A stretch of 64,000 nucleotides of DNA from Pseudomonas syringae (GCF_021605415.1 NZ_WKEQ01000001.1:186001-250000), one strand, 5' to 3'. Shown: positions 42,890 through 52,167, counted from the stretch's first letter. Numbers and translations: made by a program. Notes: generated by a model from the letters alone, not told the origin.

Positions 42890-44341
42890 TTACGAACCGA
42901 TGTAGGCGGTTTTTACGACGGTGTAGAACTCTTGCGCATAGCGGCCCTGCTCGCGCGATCCGTAGGACGAACCTTTACGGCCACCAAACGGAACGTGGTA
43001 ATCCACGCCGGCGGTCGGCAGGTTGACCATCACCATCCCGGCCTGGGAGTGGCGCTTGAAGTGGTTGGCATACTTAAGCGACGTGGTAGCAATGCCCGCC
43101 GACAGACCGAATTCGGTGTCGTTGGCCATGGCCAGCGCCGCCTCGTAGTCCGCCACGCGAACCACGTTGGCCACCGGGCCGAAGATCTCTTCGCGGCTGA
43201 TGCGCATCGACGCTTCGCTGTCGGCAAACAGCGTCGGCGCGAGGAAGTAACCTTCGGTGTCGCAGGTCACCAGACCACCGCCGCTGACCAGACGCGCACC
43301 TTCGGACTGGCCGATGTCGATGTATTTCATGTCCTGTTCGAGCTGCGCTTGCGAAACCACCGGCCCGATGTCGGTGCCTGCCTTCAGCGCGTGGCCGACC
43401 TTGATCGACTTCATGCGCTCGGCCATGGCGTCGACGAATTTGTCGTGGATGCCTGCGGTCACGATCAAACGGCTCGACGCGGTGCAACGCTGGCCAGTGG
43501 AGTAGAACGCACTCTGTACGGCCAGTTCGACGGCTTGCTTGAGGTCGGCGTCGTCGAGAATGATCTGCGGGTTCTTGCCGCCCATTTCCAACTGAACCTT
43601 GGCCTGACGCGACACGCAGTTGACCGCGATCTGGCGGCCCACGCCCACGGAACCGGTGAAGCTGATGCCGTCGACTTTCGGGCTGTTGACCAGCGCCTCG
43701 CCAACTACGCGACCGCTGCCCATCACCAGGTTGAACACACCGGCCGGGAAACCGGCACGGGAGATGATTTCAGCCAGCGCCCAGGCGCAACCCGGCACCA
43801 GATCCGCAGGCTTCAGCACCACGCAGTTGCCGTAGGCCAGGGCCGGGGCGATTTTCCACGACGGGATGGCAATCGGGAAGTTCCACGGGGTGATCAGGCC
43901 CACCACACCGAGGGCTTCGCGGGTTACTTCGACGTTGACACCCGGGCGCACCGACGGCACGTAGTCGCCGGACAGACGCAGGCATTCACCGGCGAAGAAT
44001 TTGAAAATGTTGCCGGCGCGGGTCACTTCACCGATGGCTTCCGGCAGGGTCTTGCCCTCTTCACGGGCCAGCAGGGTGCCGAGTTCTTCGCGACGAGCGA
44101 GGATTTCTGTACCGACTTTGTCCAGCGAATCGTGACGGGCCTGAATGCCCGACGTCGACCAGGCCGGAAACGCAGCGCGCGCGGCGTCGATAGCGGCGTT
44201 GACTTGAGTCAGATCAGCCTTGGCGTAGTCGCCGATGGTGTCGCTCAATTCCGACGGGTTAATGTTGGCCGAGTAATCGGAACCGGCGATCCATTCACCG
44301 TTGATGTAGTTGTCGTAACGCTTTGCATCTGCCACGGGCAT
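42890..44341 (-). CDS. Alpha-ketoglutaric semialdehyde dehydrogenase
   Basis: This 483-residue aldehyde dehydrogenase most likely oxidises 2,5-dioxovalerate (ketoglutarate semialdehyde) to 2-oxoglutarate, the final step of the oxidative hexarate route. The catalytic Cys is in [10 protein letters not shown] and the general-base Glu in [22 protein letters not shown] begins the cofactor region. The substrate is inferred from its place directly after kdgD. The start is the ATG at 44339-44341 ([15 protein letters not shown]), not the upstream TTG. Confidence 0.9.
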   Translation of the reverse strand: MPVADAKRYDNYINGEWIAGSDYSANINPSELSDTIGDYAKADLTQVNAAIDAARAAFPAWSTSGIQARHDSLDKVGTEILARREELGTLLAREEGKTLPEAIGEVTRAGNIFKFFAGECLRLSGDYVPSVRPGVNVEVTREALGVVGLITPWNFPIAIPSWKIAPALAYGNCVVLKPADLVPGCAWALAEIISRAGFPAGVFNLVMGSGRVVGEALVNSPKVDGISFTGSVGVGRQIAVNCVSRQAKVQLEMGGKNPQIILDDADLKQAVELAVQSAFYSTGQRCTASSRLIVTAGIHDKFVDAMAERMKSIKVGHALKAGTDIGPVVSQAQLEQDMKYIDIGQSEGARLVSGGGLVTCDTEGYFLAPTLFADSEASMRISREEIFGPVANVVRVADYEAALAMANDTEFGLSAGIATTSLKYANHFKRHSQAGMVMVNLPTAGVDYHVPFGGRKGSSYGSREQGRYAQEFYTVVKTAYIGS

Positions 44342-44407
44342 GCCCTCGAAACTGGAAACTTCACGCAAAAGGCCGCTGATTACTCAGCGGCCTTGTTTAT
44401 TGACTTG

Positions 44408-45319
44408 TTACTGAGCGCCTTGCTTGTCGATCAGCGCGGCGAGCATTTCGTACTCTTCGCCGGTCAGATCGGTCAGCGGCGCACGCACTGGGCCTGCGTC
44501 GTAGCCGGCGATTTTTGCACCTGCCTTGACGATGCTCACGGCGTAACCGGCCTTGCGATTACGGATGTCCAGATACGGCAGGAAGAAATCGTCGATGATC
44601 TTGCCGACGGTGGCGTGATCTTCGCGGGCAATGGCGTGGTAGAAATCCATCGCGGTTTTCGGGATGAAGTTGAACACCGCCGACGAGTAAACCGGTACGC
44701 CCAGCGCCTTGTAGGCAGCGGCGTAGACTTCAGCGGTCGGCAAGCCGCCCAGGTAGCTGAAGCGATCGCCCAGGCGACGACGGATCGACACCATCAGTTC
44801 GATATCGCCCAGACCGTCTTTGTAACCGATCAGGTTCGGGCAGCGCTCGGCCAGACGTTCCAGCAGCGGCGCGGTCAGGCGGCAGACGTTACGGTTGTAG
44901 ACAACCACGCCGATCTTCACTGATTTACACACGGCTTCAACGTGGGCGGCAACGCCGTCCTGGCTGGCTTCGGTCAGGTAATGCGGCAGCAGCAACAGGC
45001 CTTTAGCGCCCAGACGCTCGGCTTCCTGAGCGTATTCGATGGCCTGGCGGGTCGAACCACCGACGCCGGCGAGAATTGGCACGCTGGTTTCACAGGTGTC
45101 GACGGCAGTCTTGATGATTTCCGAGTATTCGCTGGCAGCGAGGGAGAAAAACTCACCGGTGCCGCCGGCAGCGAACAGCGCCGAGGCGCCGTAAGGGGCC
45201 AGCCACTCAAGGCGCTTGATGTAGCCAGCGCGATTGAAATCGCCCTGGGCATTGAAATCGGTTACCGGGAACGACAGCAGACCGGCAGAGAGGATGGACT
45301 TCAGTTCTTGTGGATTCAT
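44408..45319 (-). CDS. kdgD: 5-dehydro-4-deoxyglucarate dehydratase
   Basis: KdgD decarboxylates and dehydrates 5-dehydro-4-deoxyglucarate to ketoglutarate semialdehyde. It is a 303-residue (beta/alpha)8 enzyme of the DapA/NAL family that works through a Schiff-base lysine, here in [26 protein letters not shown] binds the carboxylate. I start at ATG 45317-45319 ([15 protein letters not shown]); the upstream in-frame ATG lies inside the probable operator. It heads the kdgD-ALDH-MFS-garD operon. Confidence 0.95.
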   Translation of the reverse strand: MNPQELKSILSAGLLSFPVTDFNAQGDFNRAGYIKRLEWLAPYGASALFAAGGTGEFFSLAASEYSEIIKTAVDTCETSVPILAGVGGSTRQAIEYAQEAERLGAKGLLLLPHYLTEASQDGVAAHVEAVCKSVKIGVVVYNRNVCRLTAPLLERLAERCPNLIGYKDGLGDIELMVSIRRRLGDRFSYLGGLPTAEVYAAAYKALGVPVYSSAVFNFIPKTAMDFYHAIAREDHATVGKIIDDFFLPYLDIRNRKAGYAVSIVKAGAKIAGYDAGPVRAPLTDLTGEEYEMLAALIDKQGAQ

Positions 45320-45667
45320 TATTCGAACACCCTGGTAGCAACGTTTTTTGTGATTGAATCGTTCAGCGTCTCGGCTGAGGTTGTAGGTCATCGTACAACT
45401 TAAAATATAACCGTCAACTGCATTTCATCGTTGGGTGCGATTTTTTGTCGGACAAAAAGCTTTTTTGTGGGCATGAGAACTCGTGCATCACCCTGAAAGG
45501 CACGGCTCAGAAACCATTGCGGGGGATCAGATGAGCGGGAATTTCAATGCTTGGCGTTGACATATCCGGTCAAGGTTCGATGTCACCCCGCCACGATTGA
45601 GTCAGGGTAAGGTGCGACAACTGCCACGACGGATCGTGGTGGAGTCATTCAAGGAGAGCGATTCATC
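45320..45667. promoter_or_regulatory. Divergent regulatory gap between kdgD and small gene
   Basis: The 348-bp gap holds a minus-strand promoter candidate (TTGACG at 45412-45417, 16-bp spacer, TACGAT at 45390-45395). An imperfectly spaced palindrome GTTGTA-N8-TACAAC (45380-45399) covers that -10. A second palindrome TTTTTGTC-G-GACAAAAA (45442-45458) lies further upstream. Both contain TTGT...ACAA half-sites of the kind used by FadR-type GntR regulators. Nothing clear was seen as promoter for the plus-strand gene at 45668, though AAGGAGAG precedes its ATG. Confidence 0.5.
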
Positions 45668-46042
45668 ATGACCTTTGCCCAGCCGATTCTTGCTCAATTC
45701 CCCGATCACCCCACCGACCAGGCAAGCGTGTCGTTATCGGCATTGACCGAAGCTTTGCTCGTCCAGGTACCGGATTCGAACGATATCCCGGCGAACTGGA
45801 GCGTCTATCCGATCCTCGGCGAAGACCCGCAAAATCCTGACTGGACTGGTGCCGAAGAAGAAACCGGCGTCTGGGACGATGCCACCGACGATGCGCTGAA
45901 GCGCACGAACATCGAATTGCGCATCCCTCAAGCAGTGTTGGAACACTACCTGAACAGGCCCATCATTCTGCGCTACAAGTTCCAGGATGAATCCAGCCTG
46001 GAGCCGTGCTCGCTGCCCGTCAAATTGCACATCACCGCTTAA
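45668..46042 (+). CDS. Small beta-rich hypothetical protein (first of a pair)
   Basis: I do not recognise this 124-residue protein by name. It has no signal peptide or membrane segment, is acidic (WTGAEEETGVWDDATDD), and ends with a segment IELRIPQAVLEHYL...PIILRYKF. That segment aligns by eye with the end of the protein encoded at 46241, so the two look like divergent paralogues. The shape resembles single Ig-like repeats found in large Pseudomonas surface or toxin-associated proteins (inference). A strong AAGGAGAG site precedes the ATG. Confidence 0.75.
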   Translation: MTFAQPILAQFPDHPTDQASVSLSALTEALLVQVPDSNDIPANWSVYPILGEDPQNPDWTGAEEETGVWDDATDDALKRTNIELRIPQAVLEHYLNRPIILRYKFQDESSLEPCSLPVKLHITA

Positions 46043-46240
46043 ACACAGCGGACATCTGCTTGTCTTCGACACCTGAACCTAAGCTCGACCGCTCGTCGAG
46101 ACTGGTAGTTTTTACAGGTGTGGAAGCCCAGACCGTTCAAGTCAAATTGGCAAAGGAGGTAACAGGCCTGCTCCGTCAACGCGAGGTTGTAGCTCGACCG
46201 TCTTTAAAAGGCCTGGTCCGTCATCGAAAGGATGCAAATC

Positions 46241-46588
46241 ATGAGCGCTACCCAAACTATTTTGCCCGCACCGATCTTGCAAGAAGCGCTAGATAACGTC
46301 TTGCATGTAGGGCAGCTCGAAGGCCCGGCACACGCTCAAGTGATGGTGATGCCGTCCGCCGTTACCGGCGCGACAGTCGATTTATCTGTGAAAACTTCGA
46401 CAGGCAACGAATGGCAAGGCTCGACAGTTGTTGTCCAAGTACCCGGCACACTCAATTTCAAGGTTCCGAAGGATGTCTTCGAGAAGGGATTGACGCCAGG
46501 TGCCAGCGCCAAGCTCCGTTACACACTTACCAACCCTGGCAACAGTCCTGTTGTTTCACAGGAACTGAAAATCCAACTCCAGGAATAA
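46241..46588 (+). CDS. Small beta-rich hypothetical protein (second of a pair)
   Basis: This 115-residue protein starts at ATG 46241 (MSATQTILPAPILQEAL). Its second half, FKVPKDVFEKGLTPG...LRYTL and a final SQELKIQLQE, aligns with the end of the 45668 protein (P-x2-V-[FL]-E, LRY, S-x2-L-x-[VI]-x-L pattern). It looks like one Ig-like beta-sandwich. Function is unknown. It is convergent with the regulator gene, whose stop is only 4 bp away; the 198-bp gap before it shows no feature. Confidence 0.72.
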   Translation: MSATQTILPAPILQEALDNVLHVGQLEGPAHAQVMVMPSAVTGATVDLSVKTSTGNEWQGSTVVVQVPGTLNFKVPKDVFEKGLTPGASAKLRYTLTNPGNSPVVSQELKIQLQE

Positions 46589-46592
46589 ACCG

Positions 46593-47381
46593 TCAACGTT
46601 GCGCCTGCGCCTCTTCATGAGCCTGGCGCAGCCTTTCGCGGCTGTTGGTCAGGTGCAGGCGCATGGCTGCGCGCGCGGCATCGGAATCCTGGCGGGCGAT
46701 GGCGTCGTAGATTTCTTCGTGCTCGCGGCTCAGGCGACCCATGTAGTGTTGCTGGTCATCGTGAGCGAGGCGCGCCGAGTTCAGACGGGTACGCGGAATG
46801 ATGCTGGTGCCCAGGTGGGTCATGATGTCGGTGAAATAGCGGTTGCCGGTGGACAGGGCAATTTCCAGGTGGAAGGCGAAGTCCGAGGCCACGGCGTCAC
46901 TGGCGTGGGCCGCGCTTTCGTTCAAGGCGTCAAGGGCGGCGCGCATGGCGGCCAGTTGTTCGGCGCTGCGGCGTTGCGCGGCGAGGCCGGCGGATTCCAC
47001 TTCGAGGCTGATGCGCAATTCGAGAATCGCCAGCACATCACGCAGAGTGACTACCGTGGCCGGGTCGATACGGAAACCGCTCGGGCTCGGCGTGTCGAGC
47101 ACGAAGGTGCCGATACCGTGGCGGGTTTCAACTTGCCCGGCAGCCTGCAGACGGGAAATCGCCTCCCGCACCACGGTGCGGCTGACGCCATGGGCCTCCA
47201 TGATCGCCGACTCGGTGGGCAGTTTATCGCCGCGCTTGAGCAGTCCGTCGCGGATCTGTTCAGACAGCACCGTCACCAGTTCCTGTGCCAGGCTGCGACG
47301 CTTGCGAGGGAGGCGCGGGGTGTCCATCAGGTTTTCCATGGTCTGCATCTTGTCTCGAAAATTCGGCTTGGTGGGCATCAT
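46593..47381 (-). CDS. FadR-family GntR transcriptional regulator of the gar cluster
   Basis: This 262-residue regulator has an N-terminal winged helix (about residues 28-95: GDKLPTESAIMEAHGVSRTVVREAISRL) and a helical FCD ligand domain (about 110-245). FADR-type regulators near hexarate genes usually repress them until substrate binds. Several in-frame ATGs (47381, 47378, 47348, 47339, 47327) make the start uncertain. A GTTGTACGATCAC half-operator 12 bp upstream matches one in the kdgD promoter. Confidence 0.85.
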   Translation of the reverse strand: MMPTKPNFRDKMQTMENLMDTPRLPRKRRSLAQELVTVLSEQIRDGLLKRGDKLPTESAIMEAHGVSRTVVREAISRLQAAGQVETRHGIGTFVLDTPSPSGFRIDPATVVTLRDVLAILELRISLEVESAGLAAQRRSAEQLAAMRAALDALNESAAHASDAVASDFAFHLEIALSTGNRYFTDIMTHLGTSIIPRTRLNSARLAHDDQQHYMGRLSREHEEIYDAIARQDSDAARAAMRLHLTNSRERLRQAHEEAQAQR

Positions 47382-47392
47382 AGCTCAAGCCG

Positions 47393-47405
47393 GTTGTACG
47401 ATCAC
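47393..47405 (-). promoter_or_regulatory. Candidate operator half-site before the GntR gene
   Basis: GTTGTACGATCAC (plus strand) differs by one base from GTTGTACGATGAC read on the minus strand in the kdgD promoter (45387-45399). Shared sites at both the regulator and the operon suggest coordinated control and autoregulation; this is an inference. Confidence 0.4.
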
Positions 47406-47425
47406 TTTCCGTTCACATCGCAAAT

Positions 47426-47518
47426 CCTGTGGGAGCTGGCTTGCCAGCGATGAGGCCTATCCTTCAACAAAGATTTTGACTGACCCGACGCCTTCGCTGG
47501 CAAGCCCGCTCCCACAGG
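47426..47518. repeat. REP-type inverted repeat
   Basis: Arms of 25 bases (47426-47450 and 47494-47518, one mismatch) carry the core TGGGAGC-GGCTTGCCAGCGA. It lies between the GntR gene and the 3' end of the ABC transporter gene. Confidence 0.75.
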
Positions 47519-47531
47519 TATTAAGTGCTGA

Positions 47532-49259
47532 TCAGGCGGTGATGGTTTGATCCACCAGATGGCCGTTATCAATACGCACATGCCGTGGATGAAAACGCTT
47601 GAGGCTGCTGCGGTGGCCGACGCTGACAATGCTCAGGCCCGGCAACTCGTCGATCAGCGCCTGATACAGCGTCGCTTCATCCTCTTCATCCATCGCCGAC
47701 GTCGCTTCATCCATGTACAGCCATTGCGGTGCGAACAGCAGTGCGCGGGCGAAGGCCAGACGTTGCTGCTCACCCGGCGACAACATGCGCTGCCAGTGAT
47801 TGGCTTCATCGAGGCGCGAGACCAGATGCGGCAAGCGGCAGGTTTCCAGCACCTGTGCATAACGTTCGCGGGCGTAGGTGTCGCCCGGTTGTGGATAACT
47901 CAACGCCTCACGCAAGGTACCGATCGGCAGATACGGTTTTTGCGGCAGGAACAAGTAACGCGCCGATGGCAAGCGGATCGAACCGTGCCCCGCCGGCCAC
48001 AAATGCCCCATTGCCCGCAACAGCGTCGACTTGCCGCTGCCGGAACGGCCGCTGAGCATCACGCGCTCGCCCGCCTCGACGGTCATGTCGGCATGAGTGA
48101 GCAGATGGCGACCGTCAGCGAGATCCAGGCCGAGGTTCTGCACCTTCAATTCGTCGCCCTGATTCTGCACGTCGATGGCCGGCGCGCGTTCTTCGTTGTC
48201 GGTCATGGCCTGGCGGAAGCTCAACAGACGATCGCAAGTGGCACGCCACGCAGCCAGTTCCGAGTACGCGCTGATGAACCAGCTGAAATTTTCCTGCACG
48301 TTGCCGAAGGCCGAGTTGATTTGCATCAGCTCACCCAGTTCGATCTTGCCGGCAAAGTAACGCGGTGCCGCCACAATGAAGGGGAAAATGATCGCGATCT
48401 GGCCGTAACCCGAGGTGAAGAACGTCAGGCGCTTGGACACGCGCATGATGTCCCAGAAGTTGTGCCAGACGAGGCCGAAGCGGCTGCTCAAACGGCGATT
48501 TTCGTTCGGCTCGCCGTTGTACAACGCAATGCTTTCGGCGTTCTCGCGCACCCGCACCATGGAAAAACGCAGGTCAGCTTCGAAGCGTTGCTGTTGATTG
48601 TTCAGGCCGATCAGGCGCCGGCCGATCAAGTGCGTCAGCCAGCTGCCGACCGCCGCATACACCAGCGCGCACCAGAACATGTAGCCGGGAATGGTGAAGC
48701 CGAACACCTCGATGCTGCCCGACACGCCCCACAAAATGATCGAGAACGACACCAGACTGACCACGGTACGGATCAGCCCGAGCCCCAGGCTCAGGGTGTT
48801 GGCGGTGAAGGTGTTGAGGTCTTCGGAGATCCGCTGGTCAGGGTTATCCGTGTAACCACCCTGCTCCAACTGGTAGTAATTCTTGTGGGCGAGCCAACGG
48901 GCAAAGTGTTTCTCGGTCAGCCAGGCCCGCCAGCGGATGGTCAGCATTTGCGTCAGGTACAGGCGATACACCGCGCCGAGGATCGCCACGGCCGCGATGC
49001 CGCAAAAATACAGAATCAATTGCCAGAACGCCGCCTCGTCTTTCTTTTGCAGGGCGTTGTAAAAGTCTTTGTACCAACTGTTGATCCACACCGAAATCGC
49101 CACGCTAAACAGCGAAAGCGCAATCACGGCGATCAACAACGTCCAGGCCTTGCCCTTCTCTTCGCTGCGCCAGTAAGGCGTGACCATCGCCCACACCTTG
49201 CGAAAGAACTGCCCGCGCACAGCATCGTTGACCGCGGAATATTCAGCGTTCTGATTCAT
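47532..49259 (-). CDS. SbmA/YddA-type ABC transporter (fused permease-ATPase)
   Basis: This 575-residue half-transporter joins an N-terminal ABC_membrane_2/SbmA-BacA-like membrane domain (about residues 35-330) to a C-terminal ATPase. The relatives include BacA-related and YddA proteins and the peroxisomal ABCD family. Walker A is [10 protein letters not shown], the signature is the variant LSPGEQQRLAFARAL and Walker B is WLYMDEATSAMDE. I start at ATG 49257-49259 (MNQNAEYSAVNDAVRG). Substrate is unknown; peptides or cobalamin-like molecules are known for relatives. Confidence 0.87.
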   Translation of the reverse strand: MNQNAEYSAVNDAVRGQFFRKVWAMVTPYWRSEEKGKAWTLLIAVIALSLFSVAISVWINSWYKDFYNALQKKDEAAFWQLILYFCGIAAVAILGAVYRLYLTQMLTIRWRAWLTEKHFARWLAHKNYYQLEQGGYTDNPDQRISEDLNTFTANTLSLGLGLIRTVVSLVSFSIILWGVSGSIEVFGFTIPGYMFWCALVYAAVGSWLTHLIGRRLIGLNNQQQRFEADLRFSMVRVRENAESIALYNGEPNENRRLSSRFGLVWHNFWDIMRVSKRLTFFTSGYGQIAIIFPFIVAAPRYFAGKIELGELMQINSAFGNVQENFSWFISAYSELAAWRATCDRLLSFRQAMTDNEERAPAIDVQNQGDELKVQNLGLDLADGRHLLTHADMTVEAGERVMLSGRSGSGKSTLLRAMGHLWPAGHGSIRLPSARYLFLPQKPYLPIGTLREALSYPQPGDTYARERYAQVLETCRLPHLVSRLDEANHWQRMLSPGEQQRLAFARALLFAPQWLYMDEATSAMDEEDEATLYQALIDELPGLSIVSVGHRSSLKRFHPRHVRIDNGHLVDQTITA

Positions 49260-49355
49260 GAATAAGGCTCGATAAAGATAAGAACAGACACGCACCGATC
49301 ATAGTTGATCGGCGCGCGTTATCGCGAGGGCCGGCGATCGTTGTTCAGCGCAGGT

Positions 49356-49916
49356 TCAGCGACGAACCGGACGCTTCTGCAACTTGCGCTGCAAGGTGCG
49401 CCGATGCATGCCCAAGGCGCGGGCCGTGGCGGAGATGTTGCCTTCGTGCTCGGTCAGCACGCGCTGGATGTGTTCCCACTGCAAACGGTCGACCGACATC
49501 GGGTTTTCCGGGACCAGACTGTCGAGGTCGGCGTGCTCGGACAACAGCGCCGCCAGTACGTCGTCGGCGTCCGCCGGTTTGCACAGGTAATTGCAGGCGC
49601 CGCGCTTGATCGCTTCGACAGCCGTGGCAATGCTCGAATAACCGGTGAGGATCACCACGCGCATTTCCGGATCCAGTTCCAGCAGCTTGGGCAGCAGCAC
49701 CAAGCCAGAGTCGCCGTCCATTTTCAGATCCAGCGCGGCATAGTCCGGCAGATCGGCCTGGGCAATCACCAGCCCTTCTTCAGCAGAACCGGCGGTGCTG
49801 ACGCGGAAACCACGGCGGGCCATGGCGCGCGCCATCACGCGGGTAAACGTCGCGTCGTCGTCAACCAGCAGCAAATGCGGCAGTTCTTCGCCTTCGACTT
49901 GAATTTCGTCACTCAT
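49356..49916 (-). CDS. roxR: RoxR, redox response regulator (RegA/PrrA type)
   Basis: RoxR is the response regulator of the RoxSR pair, homologous to RegBA/PrrBA, and controls respiratory and nitric-oxide/cyanide-tolerance genes in P. aeruginosa. The 186-residue protein has a receiver domain with phosphoacceptor Asp63 in ALDLKMDGDSG and a C-terminal Fis-type HTH (GNISATARALGMHRRTLQRKL). It overlaps the roxS 3' end by 8 bases. I use the ATG at 49914-49916 (MSDEIQVEGEELP). Confidence 0.93.
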   Translation of the reverse strand: MSDEIQVEGEELPHLLLVDDDATFTRVMARAMARRGFRVSTAGSAEEGLVIAQADLPDYAALDLKMDGDSGLVLLPKLLELDPEMRVVILTGYSSIATAVEAIKRGACNYLCKPADADDVLAALLSEHADLDSLVPENPMSVDRLQWEHIQRVLTEHEGNISATARALGMHRRTLQRKLQKRPVRR

Positions 49917-51177
49917 GTTGGTCTCCTCGGGCGGCACGGGGCAGGCGCAGCTCGGTGAGCGTACCGCCTTCCTCATGACTATAGAGTTTCACTGAGCCGC
50001 CGGCGCGAGTCACGCTGGCCTTGCTCAAAAACAGGCCCAGGCCGAAACCTTTGCCCTTGGTGGTAAAAAACGGTTTGCCGATCTGCTCGGCAATCGCCAG
50101 CGGCACACCGGCACCGTGGTCGCGAATGCTGATGGTCAGGTTTTCGGCGTCCCAGTCGAGGGTTACCTGCAGGTTTTCCGGGCAGGCATCGGCGGCATTG
50201 TTCAACAGATTGAGCAGCGCCTGCGTCAAGTCCGGCGGCGGCGCCATGCGCGGTACGGTGCCCTGACCCAGCCGCTGGAAGCGATAACTGGCTTCCGGAC
50301 GCATCAAATGCCAGCGGTTCAGGGCTTCATCGAGCCAGTCGGTGACATCCTGCATTTCTACCGCCAGGCGGCGGTTGGCCTCGGCGGCGCGCACCAGTTG
50401 CTGCAACGTTTGCTTGCACAGTTTGACCTGATCCTGCAGCACCTTGAGATCGTCCTGCAAGAGCGGGTCGGGATGATCCTGCTGCATCTCATTGAGCAAC
50501 ACACTCATGGTCGCCAGCGGCGTGCCCAATTCATGGGCTGCACCGGCGGCCTGAGTGGCCACGGCGAGCAATTGCTGATCGCGCAGGCCTTCTTCGCGGC
50601 GAATCGCCCGCAGTTCTTCCTGACGGCGAAGCTCTTCCGCCATGCGCGCGGCAAAAAAGGTAATGACCGCAGCGGCAAGGGCAAAACTCAACCACATGCC
50701 GTAGATCTGCAAGTTCTCGCGGGCGATCGGGAAATTTTCCAGCGGAAACGGATAGAACCTTGCCAGCAGCAGGGTATAGAGCGCCAACGCGATGCCGGAC
50801 AAAATCACCGAATAACGCCACGGCAACGTCACTGCCGCGATGGTCAGCGGCACCAGATAATAAGAAACGAACGGATTGGTCGAACCGCCGGAGAAATACA
50901 ACAAGGCGCTGTGGATAAACAGATCGCAAGCCAGTTGCAGGGCATATTCCAGTTCGGTCACCGGCCATGACGTGCGCAACCGCACGGCGGTGAATACGCA
51001 GAGCAGAATTGAACAGCCAAGGGTCATCGCCAGTTGCACCCACGGCAACGGCAACAACTGGAGCCAGTAGGCCAGCCCGACCGAACCGGCCTGAGCGGCA
51101 AGCACCAGCGTGCGGATAAACGTCAGCCGCCAGAGGTTCTGGCGTGTGGCGGATGTGAGTTGAACGGGGGCGAGCAT
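49909..51177 (-). CDS. roxS: RoxS, redox sensor kinase (RegB/PrrB type)
   Basis: RoxS is a 422-residue inner-membrane histidine kinase with about six N-terminal helices. It keeps GGSTNPF (residues 97-103), the quinone-binding heptapeptide known from RegB. The phosphorylated His215 is in GAAHELGTPLATM. Cys254 in VKLCKQTL stands 39 residues after it, close to the 40-residue spacing of the redox-active Cys265 from His225 in RegB. The ATPase domain follows with NLLNNAADA. The start is ATG 51175-51177 (MLAPVQLTSATRQN). Confidence 0.93.
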   Translation of the reverse strand: MLAPVQLTSATRQNLWRLTFIRTLVLAAQAGSVGLAYWLQLLPLPWVQLAMTLGCSILLCVFTAVRLRTSWPVTELEYALQLACDLFIHSALLYFSGGSTNPFVSYYLVPLTIAAVTLPWRYSVILSGIALALYTLLLARFYPFPLENFPIARENLQIYGMWLSFALAAAVITFFAARMAEELRRQEELRAIRREEGLRDQQLLAVATQAAGAAHELGTPLATMSVLLNEMQQDHPDPLLQDDLKVLQDQVKLCKQTLQQLVRAAEANRRLAVEMQDVTDWLDEALNRWHLMRPEASYRFQRLGQGTVPRMAPPPDLTQALLNLLNNAADACPENLQVTLDWDAENLTISIRDHGAGVPLAIAEQIGKPFFTTKGKGFGLGLFLSKASVTRAGGSVKLYSHEEGGTLTELRLPRAARGDQHE

Positions 51178-51285
51178 GAGCTCTCCTGATGAGCGCTCCA
51201 GGCGGATCGCACGGAGTATAACCAACGTGCGGCCGGGAGAGGCGAATGTGCGGCAAACGACCACAGGTGGCCTACGGCAGTTTTG

Positions 51286-51372
51286 AGCTGCAAGCTGCAA
51301 GCTTTAGGTAAAAACAGAAGCAGAAGCCTGTTGCTTCTTCAGCTGGAAGCTTGCAGCTTGAAACTTGCAGCT
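51286..51372. repeat. Interrupted inverted repeat of AGCTGCAAGCTT units
   Basis: AGCTGCAAGCTGCAAGCTT (51286-51304) faces a reverse copy with an insertion at 51347-51372. The element is unlike the other REP palindromes in the window. It lies in the 265-bp divergent gap between roxS and the SIMPL gene. Confidence 0.55.
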
Positions 51373-51442
51373 GCCACACCCAGTCTTATAGATTCACGCA
51401 GGTCTCGGATTGATCCGCTGCGTCCCCCCTCAAGGAGTTTTC

Positions 51443-52159
51443 ATGCACACATTTCGCCGCCGCGCCGCCCTTCTCGCCCTGACGATCGGCAGCGTCGCCA
51501 GTCTGCCCGCCCTGGCCGCCGATGAACTGCATTACAACCAGATTTCACTGCGCGCCGAAGTCAGCCAGGAAGTGGCACGCGACCTGATGATCGTCACGCT
51601 CTACACCGAAGAACAGAACAGCGATCCGACCAAACTCGCCGCCGACATCAGCACCACCATGAACAAGGCGCTGGCCCAGGCCAAGCAAGTCAAAGACATC
51701 ACCTTGCGCCAGGGCAGCCGCAACAGCTATCCGATCTACGACACCAAGGGTCAGAAAATCACCGGTTGGCGCGAACGCGCCGAACTGCGCCTGGAAAGCG
51801 CCGATTTCGCCGCCCTGTCCAAACTCACTGGCGAACTGCTGACCGACCTGAAAATGGGCGGCATGGACTTCGCCATCGCCGACCCGACACGCAAGGCCAG
51901 CGAAGATAAATTGCTGAAAGAAGCCGTCACCGCCTTCAAGGCCCGCGCGCAACTCACCACTGACGCCCTCGGTGGCAAGGGCTACAAAATCGTCAACCTG
52001 AACCTCAACGCCAACGGTTTCCCACAACCGTACCGGCGCGCACCGATGATGATGAAAGCGGCGGCCATGGATTCGGCACCGGTCACGCCTGAAGTTGAGG
52101 CTGGCACCAGCCAGGTCAGCATGACGGCGGATGGCTCGATTGAAGTGTTGATGCAATAA
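51443..52159 (+). CDS. SIMPL-domain periplasmic protein
   Basis: This 238-residue protein has a signal peptide (about residues 1-24, ending SLPALAA) and a SIMPL/DUF541 domain, a family of bacterial periplasmic proteins of unclear function often linked to oxidative stress. I use the ATG at 51443 (MHTFRRRAALLALTIG), which has an AAGGAG site. The homologue next to roxSR in PAO1 (PA4495) is also of unknown function. Confidence 0.87.
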   Translation: MHTFRRRAALLALTIGSVASLPALAADELHYNQISLRAEVSQEVARDLMIVTLYTEEQNSDPTKLAADISTTMNKALAQAKQVKDITLRQGSRNSYPIYDTKGQKITGWRERAELRLESADFAALSKLTGELLTDLKMGGMDFAIADPTRKASEDKLLKEAVTAFKARAQLTTDALGGKGYKIVNLNLNANGFPQPYRRAPMMMKAAAMDSAPVTPEVEAGTSQVSMTADGSIEVLMQ

Positions 52160-52167
52160 GGCTGAAT

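Noticed and set aside
42794..44923. 709-aa reading frame antisense to the aldehyde dehydrogenase and kdgD
   Set aside because: His/Asp/Gly/Val-rich product typical of the antisense of GC-rich genes; it runs across two real genes.
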